From NCBI GenBank assembly GCA_030035585.1, contig CM057471.1, positions 97,465,819-97,529,818 on the forward strand: DNA of 64,000 bases, read 5' to 3'. Position numbers and translations under genes: made by a program. The notes under the pieces were generated by a model. That model did not search any database. It was not told the origin of the DNA and saw only the letters and a list, made by a program, of their open reading frames with translations. Of the stretch, positions 1 through 12,100 are shown piece after piece (position 1 is the stretch's first letter; every line of letters begins with the position of its first letter). The stretch comes from Dugong dugon. Lineage: Eukaryota; Chordata; Mammalia; Sirenia; Dugongidae.

Positions 1-2520
1 CTTATGAATATAGACACAAAAATCTTCAGCCAAGTATTAGCAAATTAAATCTAGTAATACATAAAAAAAGATAATACATCATGACCAAGTGAGGTTTATC
101 CCAAGAATGCAACACTAGTTCGACATTCAAAAATCAATAAATGTAATTCACTGTACAGTCTAATGTTTAATAGCCTCGGGAAAAACATTTGATAAAATTC
201 AACATCTGCTTATGATAAAAATTCACAACATACTAGGAATAGAAAGAGAACTTCCTTAACCTGATAAAACATGTACAAAAAGCCTATGGCTGACAACGTA
301 CTTAATGATGAAACACTAAATATTTGCCCTCTGAGATTGGGAAAATGGCAAGGGTGTCTGCTTTTATCACTCTCTTGTTTAACATTGTAGTGGAAATCTT
401 AGCTGGTGCAGTAAAACAAGAAAAAGAAGATTGGAAAGGAAGAAATAAAATTCTCTACTTACAGATGACGTGATTTTCTGTGTAAAGTCCCAAGTTATCT
501 ACCAAAATGTTCCTAGAACTGATTGGTGAGTTTAATGAGGTCACAGGATATGAGGCCAATATACAAAAAAGAAATTGTGTTTCTGTATACTTGCAATGAA
601 CAATACCAAAAAAATCCCTTTGCCATTGAGTCAATTCCAACTCATAGCTGTGCTATAGGACAGAGTAGAACTGCTCCATAGGATTTCCAAGGCTGCAGTC
701 TTTATGGAAGCAAATTGCCACATCTTTCTCCTATGGAGCGGCTGGTAGATTGGAACTGCTTTGACCTTTCTGTTAGCAGCTGAGCCACGAGGACTCCTCA
801 CAATGAACAATAGGAAATAAAAAGTTTAGAAACAGTACTATTTATAACTTCAAAAACAAAATACTCAGGTATAAATCTAACTGCTTATATGTAGGACATG
901 TATGTTGAAAAACTACAAAACACTGATGAAAGAAAGACCTAAATAAATGGAGATACATACCTTGTTCATGGATTGGAAGAATTGATATTTTTAAGATGTC
1001 GAATCTCCCCAGGTTGATCTACAGATTCAGAGCAGTCCCAGTCAAAATCACAGTAGGAATTTATGTAAATTTTGTCTAGCTGATCCTAAAATTTATATGG
1101 AAAGGCAAAGAAAGTAGAACAGCCAAAACAGTTTTGGGAAAAAAAAAAAAAAACATTGCCGAACTCCTCCTACCTGTTTGTAAGTCAGGTGTGGTATTCG
1201 CGAAATGTAGTCACGGAGGTCAGTGGAATGGAGGGAAAGCTCAGAAATAGACCAATATGGTCAATTAATTGATCAGCAACCAATACGGTTGATTAATTTT
1301 GACTTAAGGCACAAAAGCAGATTAATGAAGAAAGGATAGTCTTTTCAACAAATAGTGGATGAACAATTGGATGTGCATATGCAAAAAAAATGACTTGGAA
1401 TGTATCATAAACCTACGTATAAAATGTGAAACTATAAGACTGAGAAGAAAGGATAGAATCTTGTGATCTTGGGGAAAACAGACAACAAAAGCACAATCCA
1501 TTTTAAAAAATTGGTAAATTTAAAACTTGTATTCCATGAAAAACATTGTTAAAATGAAAAGAGACACTATACAGTGGGAAAAAAATATTTGCAAATCATG
1601 TGTCTGACAAAGGACTTGTATTTAGAACACACAAAGAACTCTGTGAAGTTAACAGTAAGAAAACAGATAGGCCAGTGTTTGGAATGGGTGAAAAACTGAG
1701 CACTTCAAATATAGATAGCAGATACGCATATGAAAAGATACATCATTTGTATTAGGGAAATGCAGATTAAAACCATGAGATACCCACTTTTCAGAATATC
1801 TTTAAAAAAAAAAAAAAAACACAAAACTTAAAAAAATTAAAAAAAAAGAAGTAATGCATTGCTGATGGGAATGTAAAGTGGCACAACCACTGTGAAAAAT
1901 AGTTTGGTAGAGTCTTATAAAATAAAACATACATTTGCCGTACAACCAGCAACCCCACTCCTACTTTTACCCAAGAGAAATGGAAATTTACGTTCTCATA
2001 GAAACCTGTATGTGAATGTTTATAGCCATTTTGTATGTGGTTGCCCGAACTGGAAGTGACCCAAACATTCTTCAGCTGGTGAAAGAATAAAAAAACTGTG
2101 GCACATGCACACGGTGACATACTACTAATAAAAAGGAATGAACTATTGATAGACTCATCCATGCAGATGAATGTCAGGTGCACTGTGCTGGGTGAAGGAA
2201 ACCAGACTCAAAAGACTGTATGATTCCATTTTAATGATGTCCTAGAAAAGGCAAAAAAGTATAGAGAAGGAGAACAGATCAGTAGTACCAGGGGCTAGGG
2301 GTGTGGAGAGGACTTGACTACAAAGGGATCACATGAGGGAATATTTTTGGGGTGATGGAATCATTCTGTATCTTGATTATGGTGGTGGTTACATGTGTAT
2401 GTGTTTGTCAGAATCGAACTGTACAACAGAAAAGTAAACTTTATGTACATTTTCAGAGTTTTAAAATTCTGAATTAGGAATTCAAGCAAGGTATGGTATA
2501 TTAAATATTAAAATACACTG
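1..2520 (+). mobile_element. L1 fragment, ORF2 3' part and 3' UTR, decayed
   Basis: Plus-strand sequence follows the L1 ORF2 reverse transcriptase and C-terminal region (the GATGACGTGATT block near 465, then AGACTCATCCATGCAGATGA-type 3' sequence near 2150) with many stops and indels. It ends near 2520. An AfroSINE is inserted at 614-798. Confidence 0.85.
614..798 (-). mobile_element. AfroSINE (tRNA-derived), minus
   Basis: Reverse complement of the SINE: CATTGAGTCAATTCCAACTC at the left (tail) and GAGCCACGAGGACTCCT at the right (tRNA head). This is the longer variant with an extra central block. Confidence 0.85.
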
Positions 2521-2999
2521 CAGTTGTTAAGGGAAGAAAATTATATGGAAATTGTTAATTTAAATGTGCTTTTTTTTCCATTTCAGAAGTTTTATATGTA
2601 TTGTAAAGCTTTCATTAGAGAGAAAGATTATTGGGTGACAGTATTTATGGCCATTTAATATTTCATAGTTTATGAAACCCTTTCTCATATATTAGCTCAT
2701 TTGGCTTTAAACTTGTTGGTTTACTGACTAATTCAATTTAATGTTACTACTCTTGACTTGACAGATATTTTTCTGGACATGTTTTTATTCCCCTGCATCA
2801 GAGTTAACCTTAAATAGGGATTAATAAGTAGCTCCCATTGTAGAGGCAATGAGTTATAAACGTTCCCATGAACTTGCTTTAATCACTTCTGTATTCAGTG
2901 TGATTTGTAAGAAGTACACTCATGTCACAGTACTGGCAGCTATATGTAAAATGATGTCATGGTCTAACAGCATTACTAATATATAATATTTGTTTTAAG
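2521..2999. other. NAA35 intron, no recognisable element
   Basis: AT-rich intronic sequence up to the exon acceptor; I see no repeat or open frame of note. Confidence 0.5.
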
Positions 3000-3106
3000 A
3001 CCACTTTCCTGGTGGATAACAAAAAGGTTTTTGGAACTCATCTAATGCAAGACATGGTGAAAGATGCACTTCGGTCTTTTGTCAGTCCTCCGGTGCTTTC
3101 TCCCAA
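3000..3106 (+). CDS. NAA35: NAA35 exon a ([12 protein letters not shown]...)
   Basis: The acceptor TTTTAAG ends at 2999 and the donor GTAAGT starts at 3107. The 107 nt encode 35 residues plus two bases of a Lys codon, starting in phase 0. The open frame running past the donor to 3261 is only read-through. Confidence 0.96.
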
Positions 3107-6100
3107 GTAAGTACCATGAGACATTCTGTGATACGTGTGTTTCTGCGGGAGCTGGACTCGCCGTACTCCTTATAGCCAGCCATGAGGACAGATCTCCATG
3201 TAAAAAAAAATTCAGTCATGTTAAAATTAACTGTCTGTTCCACTTATTGTTCAGATTATAATGAGGCTTTTGTGAGATTGAAATTAGGTAGTTTGTCCAA
3301 TATGAAAAGAAAAACTTAGGAGTTACCAGAAATTCAGGCACTTGTATTGGATCTTTGTGCAAAGCACTGTGTTAGGCATTCTGGGAACAGTTGTAAAAAA
3401 TAAGATCAGGTCTCTGAGTCTAGATACAAATCAGAACTACAGATAACTGATACTTATACTCTGTTCTGATACAGGCAAAACCCTAAAGATATGCTGCCTG
3501 TAAGAGGCTGGAACAGATATAATGCAGAAAGAATTATCGTTTGAGTTGGTATTTTGAGAAATGAGCAGGGCTTTTCTGATGGGGAGGGAAGAAAGTCATT
3601 ATTTCGTAGCAAAGAAGCCAGCGTGTGTGAAGAGACAGGAGTATGAAATTACATATTGTGTGAATACTTAATGGTTCAGCATTCTCACCAGCAATTTGTG
3701 GAGAAAATCACATCACATCTCCTGTAACATGCTCTAGTAGCCTTGCGTCTTGGGTCGGGCTCCCCAGAAGCAGACCCTGAGAGAAGGATTCATGTAAATG
3801 TAATTTAGGAAGTGATCCTAGGAGATACCAGCAGGGTTGTGGGCAAGTGGAAGATGAAAAGGAAGAAAGCCATGCAGAGGTACACTATATAAAGCACCGT
3901 CCATGGCTCCATGGAAAGTAACTGGTTCAGCTCCACAGGGGCACTCCTGAGACAGTGTAGGTCACAACTCAAGAGTTGTCCTAGTCAGGGACAAGGGAGC
4001 TTGAGTATTTAGCCCACACAACTGTCGATTAAGGGCTGCTCCTGTTGGTGGTGGTTTTAGGTGCCATCAAGTCAGTTCTGACTCACAGCAACCTTATGTG
4101 TAACAGAACAAAATATTTCCCTGTCCTGCACCATCCTCACAGTCATTGTTATGTTGAGCCCATTGTTGCAGCCACTGTGTCAGTCCATCTCATTGAGGGT
4201 CTCCCTCGTTTTCGCTCACAAGGGAGCTTGAATATTTAGCCCATACACCTGTCAGTTAATTAAGGGCTGCTCCTGGGAGGGTGTTATTTCCTAGGTATGC
4301 TTAGTGATTGTTACATTCCCCATTTCATTCATAGTAAAAGCCAAAGTCCTTATAACAGCCTGTAAGGCTCAATATGATCTAGTCTAGACCTGTCCTGCCT
4401 CCTCTCTGATCTCATCTTCAGCCACACTGGCCACCTTAGTGTTCCTAGAATGTACAGGTGCTCTCACACCCTAGGGCCTTTACATAGGCTAGGGGATGGG
4501 GACACTCTCTTCCGAAATCCCCAGGGATAACTCCCCACCTCCTTCAAGTCTGTTCAATGTCACCTCAATGAGGGCTACCTTGGCCACCCTATTTAAAAAT
4601 TGCTACCACCCCCTGCTCCCCAACCCAGCACCCTAGTTCTTACATAACATTTTTCTTCTCACATACTGTATAATTTACTGCTTCATTATTTTTATTTTCT
4701 ATCTCTTCTTTCCCTTTGTCCACCATTAGAATATAAGCTCCACAGAGTTAGGGCAGGCAATTTCGGCAATTTGTTCACTGATACACAGGATGTCCGACAC
4801 GTAGTAAGCATTCAATAAGAACTTGACTGAATAAGATGGGCGTTGGGTGGTAAGATAGTTTTGGAGAAGACTTGGGAGAGTCTTGAGTGCTTTGGTAAGG
4901 TTTGAACTTTATTTGTGGTCAGTGAGCAACTACTAAAAGTTTTTAGCAGGAAATTGGCCGAGTTGGGTTTGTACTTTTTAATAGGAAGCAAACTGGGAGT
5001 GAGAAGGAGTGATGATTGGAGGCAGAGTTTAGATAGGTGGTTCTGTGCAGTATAGGTGAGAGATGATGAAGGCTTAACTTCTGGGAATGTAAAGGAGAAG
5101 ACAGGTTTGAGAAGCATTTCTAAGGTAAAATTAATAGGATGTGACAACAGATTCAATAGAGGAAGGAAAGGGAAAAGACAGCTAAATTTTTTTTCTCTTT
5201 ATTTTCTTGTACTTCAGGTGAAGGCTTACAGAACAGGTAGTTTCTCATGAAACAGTAGTACACATGTTGTTTTATGACGTTGGTTAACAACACCACAACA
5301 TATTAACCCTCTAACTTCTCAACATTTTTTTTTTTTTTTGGTGAAAATACACATAGCCAAAGATACACCGTTTCAAAAATTTCTACATACACAATTCAGT
5401 GACATTGACTACGCTCTTCCAATTGTGCTGTTATTCTCACTTAAGATGAAGGCTTACAGAACAAACTAGTTTCTCATTTAACAGTTACTACAAATGTTGC
5501 CCTATGACAATGGTTAACAATCTCACAACACATCAACAATATCCTTACTCAACCTTGGGTTCCCTATCACCAGCTTCCTTGTCTCCTTCTGCCTTCTGGC
5601 CCTTGTCACTGGACTCCTGTACCTCGTTAGTCTCCTTTGGTTTTACGGGGTTGTCCACTCCCAGGCTGAACAGCGAACCTTGGAGGCAACTTCACTACTG
5701 AGCTAAAAGGGTGTCTGGGGGCCATACTCTCGAGGTTTCTCCAGTCTCTTTTAGGCCAGTGAATCTGGTCTTTTTTTTGTGAGTTAGAATTATGCTGTAC
5801 ATCCTTCTCCAGCTCTGTCCAGAACCCTCTGTTGTGATCCTGGTCAGAGCAGTCAGTGGTGGTAGCCGGGCACCATCTAGCTGTACTGGACTCAGTCCGG
5901 TGGAGGCCTTGGTAAGACAGCTAAATTTTTGTTTTTTAAGGAAACTGATTATATAAATACTTAATGGCATGCTCCAAAATTCAAACAGTACAGAAAAGTA
6001 CATGAAAGATAGTAAAAATCACCTGAAATCCTCTGAGATTACCTTTTGATAACCATCACTTTAGATGCCTTTGTGTAAATATATGCTGTTGTTGTTAGCT

Positions 6101-9100
6101 GCCATTGAGTCAATTTTGATGCATAGCGACCCCATGTGACAGAGGGTTTTCTAGGCTATAATCTTTACAGGAGCAGATCTCCAGGTCTTTCTTTCGCAGA
6201 GCCGTTGGGTGGGTTCAAACTGCCAGCCTTTTGGTTAGCAACCGAGCACTTAAAATCATTGGGACACAAGGGCTCCTTCATACATATATAACTTGATACA
6301 AATGGGATCACATTAAACAGGCTGTTTTTATCTTGAATTTTTAATTATTTTTTTTGTGTGTTTAAAAAAATTATTTTAATTAAAAAATTTTTATTTATAA
6401 AACTCTTTGTTTTCACTCAATGATACATCATGGCTTTATGTTTCAAATTGCATGATGTAGATCTAACTAGTTCTTTTAAATGGCTGCCAGATATTTCATT
6501 ATGTGACTGTATACTAAGGAATGGAGTTACTGGCTGGATGTTCCCTAAATCCCCACCAGCAGTAGGTGTTATCATTCTTCTAATTTTTCCCAGTGTGTGG
6601 AATGAGAAGTGATATCTCATTGTTACTGTAATTTGGGCACTTAATACAATCTTTACTGACGTTTAGAATTTTTTTTATGAATTACTAATTTATATCCTTT
6701 GCCCAGTGGCTTTTATTAAGTGGTTTATTTTTTTTCTTGAAAATATGTAAGAGCTCCTTGTATACTGTGAAAGGTTAATCCTTTATGTGTGATAGCCATT
6801 GAAGATATTTTTTTTCCTTAGTCTTTCCTTTGCCACATCAAAATTTTTACCTTTTATGTAACAACTTTTGTCTAATTTTTTTTGTCCTTTATAATTTCTG
6901 GGATTCTTGTTTGGGGTAAATCATTCTCCTCAAACTATAGGTTATATTTTTTAGTCACTTAAATCTCCTAAAGATTACTATGGTTTTATTCTGTATATTC
7001 TTTAATCCTTTAGGAATTGTTTCCTATAAATGGTATAATGATAGAGATTCAACTTTATTTCATACTAGATAGATAGCCAGTTGGATGATCATCTTCTATA
7101 AACCATCATTTTTCTCTGTATTAAAATACCTTCTTTATTTTACTCTAAAATTCCGTCTATGTGTTAGGATTTGTTTCTGTTGCGATGACAAAATAATGTT
7201 TTTAAATTATTATTGTGACTTTGTCTTAAGTTTTAATATCTATTAAGATATATGTCTTCCTATACCTTTCTTTTGCAGGATTTTTTTGTCTCTTCTGTGG
7301 TATTCATTCTTGCGTATAAATTTTAAGATAATTTTATGCAGTTATAAAAAGGATTGGAATTCTAATCAGAATTAAATTATATATTAACCTTTCCAAGGTT
7401 AACATTTTCATGTATATTCAATTGTCTAACCAACGGGCATTGTATTATTTTATGTCCTTCAATTATTTTCTTCGTGTGAGTCCTATGTATTCTTGTTATA
7501 AATATATCCCTGGTTTATTTGTTAGATTTTTATTTTTGTTTCCTGTTGTTTTGTCTTTGTCTTCTGTTGTTGCCGCTATTGCTGTTATGATGAATAGAAT
7601 ATCTTTTCCCAAAAAGAGATAGTTTTATCTTTTATTTTCCTCTATTTCCACTGATTATTTCATTTTGTATCATTGCTTTGATAGAATCTCTAAAACAATG
7701 CTGAATAGCAGCATTCAGTGATCATAGTACTGTTTTTTTTTTTTGAATTAACAATTTTTTTTGTGACCAAGTACATGATGGATTTTCATGTCTGTTATAC
7801 ATTTAAGAAAAACAGATTCTTGTCTCTTAGGATGTAAAGTTTGATATTCATGTATTTAATTGAGTTTGTTAATAGGGTTATTCAATTTCTCTCTTATTAG
7901 ATCTGCCTAATTTGGAACAGTGTTTTATTTTGTGTGTGTGTGTGTCTGTATGTTTTCTTTCTTACTCTCTCTAACATATGCAAACACAGAGTAATAATTT
8001 ACTCTTCCTGTGTTCTACTTGCATTGCTAATAGTGTGTGCCTTATACATGTAGCTGCTGCTTTGGTGCATGTAATTTTAACTAGTTATACTGGACCTCAT
8101 CGGTTGTGCCTTTTATCATTATGCATTGTCCCTCTTTGCCATGTTTAATGCTTTCAACCTTAAGTACCACCTTATTTCATGTTAATATTACCATTCATGC
8201 TTTTTTCTTTTTTAAATTTGACTTAGCCATTCTTGTATTTTTAAGCCCATCTTTTATCACTCTGCTTTAATGTTTTTTTTACGTAGTGTTTAACTGGGTT
8301 TTGTTTTTAATGCTTGATAGTCTTGTAATCTTTTAAAGTGGAATTCAACCTGTTCACATTTGGTGTAACAATTGTAGTATATTATTTCATTTTAATTTTT
8401 CCTCCTTAATCTGGCTACTAGTTATTTTCTTTGTTCTTTAACCTCCCCTCCACTTTTCTTATTTTCCTGGTTTGATCTAATTTTTATTCATTTTCTTTTT
8501 TTCTCAGTTTGGAAGTTCTTTTACATCTTTCCTTTCTCTAAGTAGTTATGCTGCCATCCCAGAGATTTACAACCAAACGTACATTTTTCTACAACTTTAT
8601 GGAAACAAGATACCATCTATCTCTCACCACAAAGGGGCTCCATTTCCCCACTGTTCGCCCTCCCCTACCCAGTAAGATGAGACTGTAGAACACTCATACT
8701 TCCTACTCCTTACACCCCCACCCCACCAACTTCTGGGGACTTAATACTTATTTTCAGTTTATTATTGGGTTTTTGTGTCCTTTCTCTTCAAATTTTTAAA
8801 GTTATTTTAAAATTTTTAATGATGAAATATATCAAATATATAGAAATGTATAACCTATGACAGACACCTGTACCACCATCCATTTTAAGCAACATTTTTA
8901 TTAATTAATTTTATTTTTATCAGTTTCCTCATTTAATAAATTATTATTGAGTGCCTGCTATTATTGCCAGGTGTCTTTTGGAGTTCTATGGAAAAGGAGG
9001 CCAAAACACCTGCTTACAAGAAGCTTACGTTCTAGTAGGAGAAACTAGACAATAGATAAACAGATAATGTCAGGTAATAAGTGGTATGAGATAAGGACAC

Positions 9101-12100
9101 TGCAGGAGGCGCCACCTTGTGAGGATAGAAGGTACTAGAGGGATGTGCAGGTGATGATTTACAGCCAGTGGTTGGAAACATGGACACATCTTGAAAAAGT
9201 TAGCATTGTGTATAGTGTTTTCTTTGTAATTACTGTTGAGAATAATCCATGAAGATACCAGTTATAAGAAAATTCATGACATACAGGCTCATGAAAAAGT
9301 GGCGCTTTAGGCCTTTCCTTTTTTCCATAACTTGATCTTACTGGGTCCAACTCTAGTTGTCCAAAGATAGAACTGAAGGAATGGAAATATCGTACATTTA
9401 TTGTGTGAACAACACAGCCATACTGGAATATTCTTAATATAATGCTAGCAGTCTTCAACTTAGTGATGGATTTGGTTCCATTTTCTCTTTATTCCATTCC
9501 CTTATTTCCACCTTTCCCATCTGTTAGTAGCACCTGCAGTAATCACTGCTGCTTTTGTCTAGGCCAAATAGTTTGATTTTAATGAGGTGACTGTTATCTT
9601 ACAGGTGCTGCCTATATAATAATCACCAGGCTAAGGACTGTATTGACTCCTTTGTTACTCACTGTGTTCGGGTAAGAACTATAATTTTGATCACTGTGTT
9701 GGGCACTTTAAAAATTGTGGGGTTTAATTTCTTTGGTATCATTAATTTGTGCTGTTTTTCATCTGATATCTCATATCCATTTTAACTGAACAAATAAAAA
9801 ATTTCTGTCTTCTCACTATCTGCACTTCAGTGGATGGCTTCATCACATGTAGTCTTCCTGGTAGGTTGTTAAACAGAAAGGCAACTTTTGATGACCCCTC
9901 ACTGCAACCCTAAGGGACCACAGAAACAGGATAAGTCACGACCCCAAACTTTTTCAACAGCAGTTGTTTCTTCAAAGTTTTTTGTAAATGGACATGAAAA
10001 CTTTTTTTTTTTTGTCTTTTTGAACAAGCAATATTTGACGTAATGTCCCTATCCACTTATCTTTGTGCTACCTTAATGAACGGGATTATAGTAAAATTAA
10101 AATGGTTAATAGATGAGATCAGAAACTTTTTTCACATCTTAAGTAATTAGGAAAAAATGCAAACCTTGTAGTGGATTAAGTTAATTATAAATAATTTTTA
10201 TTTAATTATTATTAGTTCTTGGAGAACTCAACCAGGCAGCTCTTTGGGACCTGACTGCAGTTACTAAATATCTATATAGGAAGGCAGCATGGTGTGGTGA
10301 AAGGAGAATCAGTAGAAGACCAAATTTTATTTTTATTGCTAATATTTTACTGTTACGAAGTAGATCAATCACTTTACTTTTCTGTAAACTTCTTAGTCTT
10401 TAAAAAGTGAAATGCAGAACCTCCTCTCTATTTCTTATTGAGTAATTCTTGAGCAAATGAGATAATATCTGTCAGTATACAGATACAAAACAGTATTATA
10501 CCTAAAGGAGGGACCAGTCCCTGGAGAAGGATATCATGCTCGGTAAAGTAGAGGGTCAGCGAAAAAGAGGAAGCCCTCAACAAGATGGACTGACACAGTG
10601 GCTGCAACAGTGGGCTTATGCATAACAACGATTGTGAGGGTCGCGCAGGACTGGGCACTGCGTCGTTCTGTTGTACGTAGGGTCTCTATGAGTCGGAACC
10701 AACTTGAACGGCACCTAACAACAACAACATACTTACAGAACCTTATAGTTCATACTTCTTAAATCCAGGCAGGCATCCTGCTGCCCATGCCTGTTGTCTG
10801 ATTATTGAAGTGTTAGAGTATTTTATATGAGACCACTGTGTAGAGAGAATAGGAGTAGGAGAACCTAGTGTCAGGATATACAGGTATCAGCCATTATTCA
10901 AGCCTTATAATTAACTACATTCTGGATATTTAAAGCAGCACAGAAATGTCAATCTGGAATGCTGGCTTTTAGTATGAAATAAGCAGAAAAGAAACTGTCC
11001 TTTGGAAATTGCAGGGATGTACCTATAGATTGAAGGAAATACTTTTGCCACATGAAGTTTCACATACAGCCACTTTCTTGTAGCTATTAATAAATTCTGG
11101 TGTTCAGGTTCTTAAAAATAAATGCCTGTGTAAAAAATAAACATAGGCATGAATTTTTTTTTTTAATTGTACTTCAGGTGAAGGCTTACAGAACACATAA
11201 GTTTCTCATGAAACAGTATTACACATTGTTTTATGACATTGGTTAACAACCCCACAACATGTCAACCCTCTCCCTTCTCGACCGTTTTTTTTTTTTGGTG
11301 AAAATATACATAGCCAAAGATAGACCATTTCAAAACTTTCTACATGCACAGTTCAGTGACATTGACTATGCTCTTCCAATTGTTCTGCTATTCTCACTTT
11401 AGATGAAGGCTTACAGAACAAAATAGTTTCTCATTTAACAGTTAGTACACATGTTGCCCTATGACAATGGTTAACAATCTCACAACACATCAACACTGTC
11501 TTTACTCAACCTTGGGTTCCCTATCACCAGCTTCCTTGTCCCCGTCTGTCTTCTGGCCCTTATCCCTGGACTGCTGTACCTCATTAGTCCCATTTGGTTT
11601 TATGGGGCTGTCCACTCCCAGGCTGAATGGTGAACCTCGGAGATGACTTCACCACTGAGCTGAAAGGGTGTCTTGGGGCCATACTCTCAGGGTTTCTCCA
11701 GTCTCCTTTAAGGCCAGTAAATCTGGCCTTTTTTTTTGTGAGTTAGAATTTTGTTCTACATCCTTCTCCAGCTCTGTCCAGAACCCTCTGTTGTGATCCT
11801 GGTCAGAGCAGTCAGTGGTGGTAGCCAGGCACCATCTAGCTGTACTGGACTCAGTCTGGTGGAGGCCTTGGTAGCTGTGGTCCATTAGTCCTTCGGACTA
11901 ATCTTTTCCTTGTATCCTGTTCTCTTCATTCTCCCTTGCTCCCGAAGGGATGAGACCGGTGGAGTATCTTAGATGGCTGCTCACAGGCTTTTAAGACCCC
12001 AGACGCTACTCACCAAGGTAGAATGTAGAACATTGTCTTTATAAACTGTGTTATGAACATAGGCATGATTTTTATATGTACAGTGTCCTTTCCCCTTAAA

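Noticed and set aside
5175..12068. Segmental duplication linking 5.2-5.9 kb and 11.1-12.1 kb
   Set aside because: Each copy has its own target-site duplication, so they are separate L1 insertions.
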